Source: an uncultured Bacteroidota bacterium
GTDB taxonomy: Bacteria > Bacteroidota > Bacteroidia > Chitinophagales > Chitinophagaceae
Assembly (NCBI GenBank): GCA_903906615.1
Contig: CAIVKT010000569.1
Location: 1 to 5,310 of the forward strand
Length of the DNA stretch: 5,310 bases
Reading direction: 5' to 3'
A model generated the notes under the pieces. That model was not told the origin of the DNA. It made no database searches and worked only from the letters and a program-made list of their open reading frames with translations. Numbering within the stretch: position 1 is the first letter of the stretch; every line of letters begins with the position of its first letter. Made by a program: the position numbers and the translations under genes. Of this stretch, positions 1 through 5,310 are shown piece after piece.

Positions 1-527
1 CGCACATGCTCAAAATAATAAACCTTGAAATTAGCCGGCACTTCCGACTGATTGATATATCCCTGTTCCTTAAACAGCTTTTCAAGCGCCTCCAGGTCTT
101 CCATGCTCACCTGCATCAGGAAGTCTAGGTCCGTTGACTCTCTCAGGCTCAGGTCGCCATAAAATTGCAGGCAATAGGAACTGCCTTTGTACGGAACAAC
201 GCCTATACGCTTCTGCACAAACAGGCTGTTCAGCCGCAGCAGCTCTTTATACTGTTCAAAATTCCTCAACGCTATGCCCCGGCAATCAGCTTGCAACTGT
301 TGCCGCGCGGCATCATCGCTTTTTATATTGGCTATTGCTTTGTTGAGTACAGGCCGTATGTGGTGGGCTGCCGCTATACGCACCAGCAGCGGCATATCTA
401 CAGTATGCTGTTCAAAAAAAGTGGCCAACTCTTCCTCCTTCGCCGTGCCTAAAAACACCCGGCAGGCCAGTACCAGCGCAGTCAACTCTATGCCCCACTT
501 ATCTTTCAACTCACCTGTTGCTATCAT
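1..527 (-). CDS. Nucleotidyltransferase family protein, lasso-cluster associated (partial, C-terminus off the left edge)
   Basis: The first 175 codons are present; the frame is open at the window edge. The start is the ATG at 527-525, whose bases overlap the TGA stop of the upstream ABC gene (ATGA), so the two are very likely translationally coupled. The N-terminal part (about residues 1-105) looks helical. A nucleotidyltransferase-type core follows: Lys114-Gly115-Ser116, Tyr123-Gly124-Asp125, Arg129, then Asp133-Leu-Asp135 followed by Phe-Leu. This K-G-(S/x)...Y-G-D...R...D-x-D pattern matches the uncharacterised nucleotidyltransferase family PF14907 (polymerase-beta-like fold), in which the two Asp would bind metal and NTP. 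Members of this family are often found in lasso-peptide clusters beside the kinase, cyclase and exporter, but their reaction is not well established. A role in tailoring the peptide is inferred from the neighbours. The family call is from motif reading only. Confidence 0.8.
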   Translation of the reverse strand, partial: MIATGELKDKWGIELTALVLACRVFLGTAKEEELATFFEQHTVDMPLLVRIAAAHHIRPVLNKAIANIKSDDAARQQLQADCRGIALRNFEQYKELLRLNSLFVQKRIGVVPYKGSSYCLQFYGDLSLRESTDLDFLMQVSMEDLEALEKLFKEQGYINQSEVPANFKVYYFEHV

Positions 528-2299
528 AGTCGCTGGTTGTTGTACATTTCCCTGAAAATCCCCTGCTTATTGATCAGCTCTTCATAGCTGCCACACTCGG
601 CCACAGCGCCATCCTTCATCACATAGATCATGCTGGCCAGTTTCAGGTTATACATGCGGTGCGAAATCAGTATCACCATTTTGCCCACAGCATGTTCTTT
701 CAGTTGCCCGAATAGCTTATGCTCGGCCATGGCATCTATACTGCTTGTTGGCTCATCCAGTATGATCAGTTTGGCCTGTTTGTAAAAAGTGCGTGCCAGT
801 GCCAGCTTCTGCCATTGCCCGCCACTCAGTTGCTCCGACCGCTGAAAGGTGCGCCCCAGCCTCGTTTCGTATTGATCATTAAGCATAGCAATGAAGTCAG
901 CAGCGCCTGCAGCCGCCGCTGCACTGCGTATATCCGCATCCCTCACCCGTAGTTCATCGGCCAGTGTTATGTTCTCGCCAATGGTCATAAAGTATTTCTC
1001 AAAATCCTGGAACAGGAAGATGCTGTTGCTCCTGTACTGCGCTTCCGCAATATCGCCTATGTTCACGCCATCTATCTGTATGCTGCCCTGTTGTAACTCA
1101 TAAGCCCTTGCCAGCAGCTTCACCAGTGTCGATTTCCCCGACCCGTTCTCCCCCACTATAGCTATGATCTTACCCGGCTCGCAGGTTACAGACACATTAC
1201 TAAGCACCTGCTTACCCGTTTGCGGATAGGTAAATGAAACACCTTCAACTACCAGCCCATTCCCTGTTGCTTTTGGGAAAGGGGACCGTCCGTCCTTACC
1301 TTTTTCTTCAATATCAAAGAAGGTAAAAATATCCTTCAAAAAAAGCCGCTGCTGAAATATCTGCACCAATGATTGCAGGAAGTTCTTAGAGGCCGTCTGC
1401 AACCGCTGAAAGCCTTGCAGGTAAATGACAAACACCCCCAGCGTTATTGCCCCCATCCAGGCATTCTTCGTAAGCACCACAAGTATAGCCGCCATGATCA
1501 CCACCTCTATCACCTGCGCCAGCAGGCTCAGCACCGTAAAACGCTTGTTCACGCCGTCCCTGGCTTTGTAAATAATATCCTTAACGCTTTTATACCTCCC
1601 TATGAACACATCCGCAAAACCAAACGACCGCACTTCCTTGGCATAAGACACCCCTGTAAGCACCTGGTGATAGTAATTGGCCTCCCGCTCCATAGGCACA
1701 TACTTCTTCTCCAGCTTAAAGAGCCTGTACCCATAATACCACTTCACACACGCCAGCGGTATAGAGATGGCCACAAATATGAGTGCATAGAACCATTGCA
1801 GCCTGAACAGAAAGCCGATCAGCATTACCAACGACAGGCTATTGAGCACCAGCCCGTTCATATTGTTCAGCAGCACCGGTGCCTGGTACTCCGATTTTTG
1901 CTGTGCCATATGCAGCGTATCATGGTATTCCGGGTTCTCATAATAGGCCATATCCACTGCTACCGCTTTTTGCAGCACCTTTTCTGATAAGTGCATGGAT
2001 AGCCGCTGCAACTGTATGGTATAGATATATATAGATACCTGGTTGGCCACCGCCAGCAGGAACTGCACCCCGGCAAACCAAAGGATAATAGGATAAATGG
2101 TCTCAAACCCACGCTTTTGCGGCTCCGAGATCAGGTCTACCAGCATCTTGATGATATACAAAGAGGCTACCGGCAGCAAAGCCTGCAAAAACAACAGCAG
2201 CACATTAAGCACAGAAAGATACTTCCCTGCCTGCCATATAAGCCCTATCGTGCGGTAAAGGTCCTTCCTGAAGTGGTTGGCTTCTTTTATATAGCTCAT
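524..2299 (-). CDS. ABC transporter with fused permease and ATPase domains (lasso peptide exporter, D-type)
   Basis: A 591-residue half-transporter that probably dimerises in the inner membrane and exports the mature lasso peptide, conferring self-immunity. About six hydrophobic segments occupy roughly residues 29-300. The ATPase domain follows with all its motifs: Walker A GENGSGKST (383-391), Q-loop Phe-Gln431-Asp, signature LSGGQ (491-495), Walker B LIILDE ending Asp515-Glu516, and H-loop His547. There is no N-terminal C39 peptidase domain, so leader removal must be done elsewhere, which fits the B2 protease encoded divergently. The frame extends 11 codons upstream to a TTG at 2332, but that TTG lies inside the likely -7 promoter element. 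The ATG at 2299 follows a 17-base all-purine run and gives a normal N-terminus, so it is preferred. The ORF heads the leftward operon and overlaps the nucleotidyltransferase gene by 4 bases. The ABC exporter class is certain; the lasso substrate is inferred from context. Confidence 0.93.
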   Translation of the reverse strand: MSYIKEANHFRKDLYRTIGLIWQAGKYLSVLNVLLLFLQALLPVASLYIIKMLVDLISEPQKRGFETIYPIILWFAGVQFLLAVANQVSIYIYTIQLQRLSMHLSEKVLQKAVAVDMAYYENPEYHDTLHMAQQKSEYQAPVLLNNMNGLVLNSLSLVMLIGFLFRLQWFYALIFVAISIPLACVKWYYGYRLFKLEKKYVPMEREANYYHQVLTGVSYAKEVRSFGFADVFIGRYKSVKDIIYKARDGVNKRFTVLSLLAQVIEVVIMAAILVVLTKNAWMGAITLGVFVIYLQGFQRLQTASKNFLQSLVQIFQQRLFLKDIFTFFDIEEKGKDGRSPFPKATGNGLVVEGVSFTYPQTGKQVLSNVSVTCEPGKIIAIVGENGSGKSTLVKLLARAYELQQGSIQIDGVNIGDIAEAQYRSNSIFLFQDFEKYFMTIGENITLADELRVRDADIRSAAAAAGAADFIAMLNDQYETRLGRTFQRSEQLSGGQWQKLALARTFYKQAKLIILDEPTSSIDAMAEHKLFGQLKEHAVGKMVILISHRMYNLKLASMIYVMKDGAVAECGSYEELINKQGIFREMYNNQRL

Positions 2300-2316
2300 C
2301 CCTCTTCTCTTTTTCT
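2300..2316 (-). promoter_or_regulatory. Purine-rich leader before the ABC transporter start
   Basis: Read on the minus strand, the 17 bases directly before the ATG are all purines (AGAAAAAGAGAAGAGGG). No well-spaced GGAGG is present; the AGAGG-like end abuts the start codon. An A/G-rich unstructured leader is typical of Bacteroidota, where Shine-Dalgarno use is weak. It supports the ATG at 2299 over the upstream TTG. Confidence 0.5.
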
Positions 2317-2329
2317 GCCTATCATTAAA

Positions 2330-2337
2330 CAAATATA
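2330..2337 (-). promoter_or_regulatory. Bacteroidota-type -7 element (TATATTTG) for the ABC/nucleotidyltransferase operon
   Basis: The minus strand reads TATATTTG, an exact match to the TAnnTTTG -7 consensus used by the Bacteroidota primary sigma factor. Transcription would start around 2322-2325 and leave a leader of roughly 24 bases before the ATG at 2299. No convincing -33 TTTG is seen at the expected distance upstream; only a weak TTAAG around 2361-2365 is close. Confidence 0.55.
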
Positions 2338-2342
2338 ATCTC

Positions 2343-2350
2343 TAAATTTG
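2343..2350 (+). promoter_or_regulatory. Bacteroidota-type -7 element (TAAATTTG) for the kinase/B2/cyclase operon
   Basis: TAAATTTG matches the TAnnTTTG consensus exactly. Transcription would start near 2355-2357, leaving only about 15 bases before the ATG at 2372. There is no clear -33 TTTG at the usual 19-21 base spacing; the nearest candidate (TTCTG at 2313-2317) is too far away. The element is 5 bp from the oppositely directed -7 element of the leftward operon. Confidence 0.55.
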
Positions 2351-2371
2351 TCATTCTATACTTAACAGATA

Positions 2372-3289
2372 ATGATGACCCATCAGTACCGTGGCTTTGG
2401 ATTGAATATCGCTTCTGATATAGATTTCCCCGAATTGCTGCCACGTACTTTCGCCCGGGCTGATGTTACCATCATTCACGGCCCGGTCAACAGCAACATC
2501 CCCGGCGACCGCTACGAGCAGGATGATTTCATCACCATCATCAGCCCCACCGAATACTACCTGGATATAAAAGGCAATTGCCGATACCAGGTGCTTGCAG
2601 GTGATATCATTCATATTAACCCCTACCCCGGTATAGATGGCCGTAGCATACGCCTCTACCTGCTCGGCTCGGTTATGGCATTTGTATTGTTCCGCAAGGG
2701 CCTTATACCACTGCATGCCTCCGGCATCATCAAAAACGATAAGGCCATACTATTCACCGGCGACTCTGGTGCGGGCAAGTCTACTACTATAGCGCAACTT
2801 GCGCTCCGTGGCTACAAAATATTTACAGACGACATCTGCGTTATCGGCAAAGATGGCCTCGGCACCGCCTCCTACCCCATGATGAAGTTATGGGATGATA
2901 CCCTCGCTACCCTCAACGATCCTGCATACAGCAATAAAGACTTCCGGTTAAAACCCGATCTCGACAAATACGGCCACTTCTTTCATGACAGCTTTCACGA
3001 AGAGTCAACCTTAATAGATACCATCTTCATTATCCGCCCCGATGATACTATAAATGATATCCATTACAACAAGCTCTCCGGCCACAAAGCCTTTGATGCG
3101 CTGGCACAGCAGGTATACCGCCGCTATCTCATTGCTGATCTCGCCCTTCGCACCATCTACTTCAAAACCATATCTGCGCTCGCGGGCAGTTGCAACATCA
3201 TAGAAATATACCGCCCCGCAGGCAACAACATACCCGCCTTCATAGACCGGCTCGAAGCCATCATTAACGAACTTCCCACCAGCCTATGA
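2372..3289 (+). CDS. HPr kinase/phosphorylase-like P-loop kinase of a lasso peptide cluster (K-type)
   Basis: A 305-residue protein resembling the HPr-kinase-like enzymes encoded in lasso clusters, such as PadeK of the paeninodin pathway, which phosphorylates the C-terminal Ser of the precursor peptide. Visible motifs are Leu-His115-Ala-Ser just before the P-loop, Walker A GDSGAGKST (130-138, with Lys136), and the acidic pair Asp153-Asp154 after Tyr-Lys-Ile-Phe-Thr, in the order and spacing of HPr kinases. The N-terminal third (about 1-110) carries the family-like opening FGLNIASDIDFPEL and is not the HPr-kinase regulatory domain, so it is unlikely to be a true carbon-catabolite HPrK. Start: tandem ATGs lie at 2372 and 2375; either could be used, and no Shine-Dalgarno discriminates between them. 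It is the first gene of the rightward operon, and its TGA overlaps the B2 start (ATGA). Phosphorylation of the lasso precursor is inferred from homology; the acceptor residue cannot be named because no precursor is visible. Confidence 0.85.
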   Translation: MMTHQYRGFGLNIASDIDFPELLPRTFARADVTIIHGPVNSNIPGDRYEQDDFITIISPTEYYLDIKGNCRYQVLAGDIIHINPYPGIDGRSIRLYLLGSVMAFVLFRKGLIPLHASGIIKNDKAILFTGDSGAGKSTTIAQLALRGYKIFTDDICVIGKDGLGTASYPMMKLWDDTLATLNDPAYSNKDFRLKPDLDKYGHFFHDSFHEESTLIDTIFIIRPDDTINDIHYNKLSGHKAFDALAQQVYRRYLIADLALRTIYFKTISALAGSCNIIEIYRPAGNNIPAFIDRLEAIINELPTSL

Positions 3290-3699
3290 AACAAAGAGCC
3301 TTTTCCGATTACCTGCTCTTCACCGAGGCTTGGTTGTTCCTTGCCTTCGCCCGGATCATGCTCTTATTTATCCCCTTCCGCAGCATAGCTAAGGTATTGG
3401 GCAAAGCAATGCAGCAAGCGCCTGCACAGTTATTACAAAAACCACAGCTACCCTATTCAATAAGCATCGCCATATTGCGAGCGGGCAACCGCTCACCATG
3501 GCGCACCAAGTGTTTTGAGCAGGCAATAGCCGCTAAAATAATGCTCCAACTGCGTGGCATAAAAAGCACTGTCTACTTCGGCATCAATAAAACCACAAAT
3601 GAAATGCTGGCCCATGCGTGGCTCAAGGTCAATGACAGCATCATCACCGGCGGGCCGCATATTAGTCAGTTCACCATCGTTAGTTGGTTTGGCAGTTAA
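3286..3699 (+). CDS. Lasso peptide biosynthesis B2 protein (transglutaminase-like leader peptidase)
   Basis: A 137-residue protein matching the lasso B2 / transglutaminase-like cysteine protease family (PF13471), which cleaves the leader from the precursor before ring closure. The N-terminal half holds a hydrophobic, Glu-containing helical stretch (about 10-32) typical of the family. The catalytic region shows Arg73-Thr-Lys-Cys76 with Phe-Glu-Gln-Ala after it, the RGI segment (90-92), then Ala-His110-Ala-Trp112-Leu. Cys76 and His110 are the presumed nucleophile and base. The third, acidic residue is uncertain: Asp117 is closest, but the usual HAWxxxDG spacing would put Asn116 there. Length is normal for a split B2; the RRE/PqqD-like partner (B1) that binds the leader is neither fused to it nor elsewhere in the window. 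The start overlaps the kinase stop by 4 bases, implying translational coupling. The cyclase follows after 9 bases. Confidence 0.9.
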   Translation: MKQRAFSDYLLFTEAWLFLAFARIMLLFIPFRSIAKVLGKAMQQAPAQLLQKPQLPYSISIAILRAGNRSPWRTKCFEQAIAAKIMLQLRGIKSTVYFGINKTTNEMLAHAWLKVNDSIITGGPHISQFTIVSWFGS

Positions 3700-3708
3700 A
3701 GAAAAAAC

Positions 3709-5310
3709 ATGAGCGCTATCTTCGGTATCATTAATAAACACGGGCAACCTTTGGAGGATAACATCATCCGACAGATGCAGCACACGCTGGCGCACCGTGC
3801 TAACGGAGGCAAATATTATTGGCGCTCACCCAATCTATTCTTCGGCCAATACGATCTCAACAACACCTCGCAGCAAACTCTTGAACATGGCGACCTCATC
3901 ATCGCCACCGATGCCCGTATTGACAACCGGCAAGAGCTGGCCGCATCTTTAAACATAGATCCGCAGCTTGTGCTTACATTAAACAATGGTCAGCTCATTC
4001 TCGCTGCCTATCAAAAATGGGGCAAAGATTGTGTGCGTCACCTCGATGGCGAATTTGCGTTTGCTATCTATAACATAGCCACCGGCACCATCTTCTGTGC
4101 TGTTGACCATATAGGTGTGCGCCCCCTGTATTATTATGATACGCCCGATACTTTTCTTTTTTCCTCTGAAATGAAAGGCATACTTGCCATCAAACAAACA
4201 CCCAATACATTCAATGAAGAAACCCTCATAGAATATTTCTTTCGCCAATCCGATCAATCCAAAACATACAACAGCGAGGTCTTCTCCCTGTGCGGCGGAC
4301 ATTCACTTACACTCGATGGCAGCAAACAGTTGCGCATCAACCAATACTGGGAGCCACAAGTCCTCGGCAAGTATCATTTCTCAAAAGATAATGACTGGGC
4401 CGAATGCCTCCGCGATCTGCTGTTCAAAACAGTGGCCCAAAGCCTGCAAACCGATGCGCCCGCAGGCATCACGCTTAGTGGCGGCCTCGACTCCTCTTCA
4501 ATAGCCTGTATAGCGGGCAAAATATTAGAACAGCAGAACAAACCACTCTACGCCTTTTCCTCTGTATTGCCGCAAGGCCACAATGGCATAGAAACTGATG
4601 AGCGCAAATACATAGACCTCGTAGGCAAGCATGTAAAAAACCTTATACAGACCTATGTTGAAGCCCCCGGCGCTGGCCCGCTCTCCGGCCTCGAAGCATC
4701 TTTTGAGTTGGAAGAAACTATTCCCAACGCCTTCTTTTACATGGACCGCGCGCTGCAACAAGCCATGCAGCAAAAAAACGTACGCATAGCACTCTCCGGC
4801 TTTGGTGGCGATCTCTTTGTTTCGCACAAAGGCAATTTTGTACTCTATCAATTGATCGCACAAGGCAAGCTTGGCAGGGCTATTGATCTATTAAAACAAG
4901 CACGCTCTTTCGATAGCTCTTACCTCCAAATAATAAAAACAGATTACATAGCCTATACCGCCTGGCACAAACACTACGCTGCTTATAAAAACAAGGGCCG
5001 CACCAACTGGCGCACACATACGCCGCTTACCGAAGCTTTTGCCGGCAAGTACCTACCCGGCATTGACCTTGCCCCCTCAAAAGACCAGGGTGCCTGGATG
5101 CAGCAATACATCAGCAACGGGCAGGCGGGCAGGCTGCTCGGCAACTTCACCAATAGCTTTGCCGCATATAATATGGAAGCAGCAATACCCCTGCTCAATA
5201 AAAATATTATGGAGTTCATGCTGGATGTGCCTATGGAGCAATTCAGGATAAGAGGCGCTAAACGCAGCCTACTGCGCCGTGCCATGGAAGGCGTATTACC
5301 TCCGGAGATA
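3709..5310 (+). CDS. Asparagine-synthetase-like lasso peptide macrolactam cyclase (C-type; 3' end off the right edge)
   Basis: The frame runs open for 534 codons to the window end, so the C-terminus is missing; family members are usually somewhat longer, near 600 residues. The N-terminal ~180 residues form a class-II glutamine-amidotransferase-like domain, recognisable from Ile-Phe-Gly-Ile (4-7), an ATDARIDNRQEL segment, LDGEFAFAIYN and GVRPLYYY. It begins Met-Ser-Ala, so the nucleophilic Cys2 of true amidotransferases is absent and ammonia release from glutamine is not expected. The synthetase domain carries the PP-loop SGGLDSSS (257-264) for ATP/pyrophosphate and LSGFGGDLF (362-370) in place of the usual GGDE motif. 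In lasso pathways this enzyme adenylates an Asp/Glu side chain of the core peptide and joins it to the new N-terminus. The ATG at 3709 follows an A-rich AAAGAAAAAAC leader. A free-standing asparagine synthetase is the alternative, disfavoured by the missing Cys2 and by the adjacent B2 and kinase genes. Confidence 0.9.
   Translation, partial: MSAIFGIINKHGQPLEDNIIRQMQHTLAHRANGGKYYWRSPNLFFGQYDLNNTSQQTLEHGDLIIATDARIDNRQELAASLNIDPQLVLTLNNGQLILAAYQKWGKDCVRHLDGEFAFAIYNIATGTIFCAVDHIGVRPLYYYDTPDTFLFSSEMKGILAIKQTPNTFNEETLIEYFFRQSDQSKTYNSEVFSLCGGHSLTLDGSKQLRINQYWEPQVLGKYHFSKDNDWAECLRDLLFKTVAQSLQTDAPAGITLSGGLDSSSIACIAGKILEQQNKPLYAFSSVLPQGHNGIETDERKYIDLVGKHVKNLIQTYVEAPGAGPLSGLEASFELEETIPNAFFYMDRALQQAMQQKNVRIALSGFGGDLFVSHKGNFVLYQLIAQGKLGRAIDLLKQARSFDSSYLQIIKTDYIAYTAWHKHYAAYKNKGRTNWRTHTPLTEAFAGKYLPGIDLAPSKDQGAWMQQYISNGQAGRLLGNFTNSFAAYNMEAAIPLLNKNIMEFMLDVPMEQFRIRGAKRSLLRRAMEGVLPPEI

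Noticed and set aside
1373..1987. 204-codon plus-strand open frame opposite the ABC transporter
   Set aside because: It is antisense to a clear gene. Its His/Gln/Pro-rich composition is what reading the complement of a membrane-protein gene gives, and no domain or start signal is seen.
2300..2332. N-terminal extension of the ABC transporter starting at a TTG (11 extra residues, rich in Lys and Arg)
   Set aside because: The TTG at 2332-2330 lies within the likely -7 promoter octamer, so it would be upstream of the transcript. The ATG at 2299 follows a purine-rich leader and is more plausible.
2300..2371. Hidden lasso precursor gene in the divergent intergenic region
   Set aside because: The space is about 70 bp, is occupied by two promoters and leaders, and holds no ORF long enough for a leader plus core peptide.
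2351..2716. 121-codon minus-strand frame opposite the start of the kinase gene
   Set aside because: It is antisense to the kinase coding sequence, and its 3' end runs into the divergent promoter region. Its composition shows no recognisable domain, and it has no lasso-precursor features.
2372..3289. True HPr kinase/phosphorylase for carbon catabolite control
   Set aside because: The N-terminal domain does not resemble the HprK regulatory domain, no HPr gene is nearby, and the operon partners are lasso biosynthesis enzymes.
3979..4302. 107-codon minus-strand frame opposite the cyclase
   Set aside because: It is a shadow of the cyclase frame, which has continuous family motifs across this stretch.
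3709..5310. Housekeeping asparagine synthetase B
   Set aside because: Cys2 is missing, the GGDE motif is altered, and the gene sits directly behind a lasso B2 protease and a kinase in one operon.

Overview
The window reads as part of a lasso-peptide (RiPP) biosynthetic locus, probably from a Bacteroidota species, perhaps a Chitinophagaceae-like one. The taxonomic call rests on two exact matches to the Bacteroidota -7 promoter element (TAnnTTTG) in the only intergenic promoter region, on the lack of a classical Shine-Dalgarno before the + strand operon, and on frequent ATA isoleucine codons. It remains an inference. No rRNA, tRNA, insertion sequence, CRISPR array or integrase is visible, and nearly every base is coding.

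The layout is two divergent operons that share a gap of about 70 bp (2300-2371). The leftward operon carries an ABC exporter (524-2299) and then, through a 4-base ATGA overlap, a nucleotidyltransferase-like protein that runs off the left edge (1-527). The rightward operon carries an HPr-kinase-like P-loop protein (2372-3289), a small transglutaminase-like lasso B2 leader peptidase (3286-3699, also joined by an ATGA overlap), and 9 bases later an asparagine-synthetase-like lasso cyclase (3709 to the right edge, open). The two -7 elements point away from each other and are only 5 bp apart.

By analogy with characterised lasso pathways such as microcin J25 and paeninodin, B2 would remove the leader of a precursor peptide. 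The cyclase would activate an Asp or Glu side chain as an acyl-adenylate and close the macrolactam, and the ABC protein would export the product. The kinase-like protein probably phosphorylates the precursor, as PadeK does for the paeninodin precursor. The nucleotidyltransferase is a further candidate tailoring enzyme.

Two expected parts are absent here: the precursor gene (A) and the leader-binding RRE/PqqD-like protein (B1). Neither fits in any gap of this window, so they most likely lie beyond an edge, with the stretch downstream of the cyclase the first place to look. The product therefore cannot be predicted from this window.
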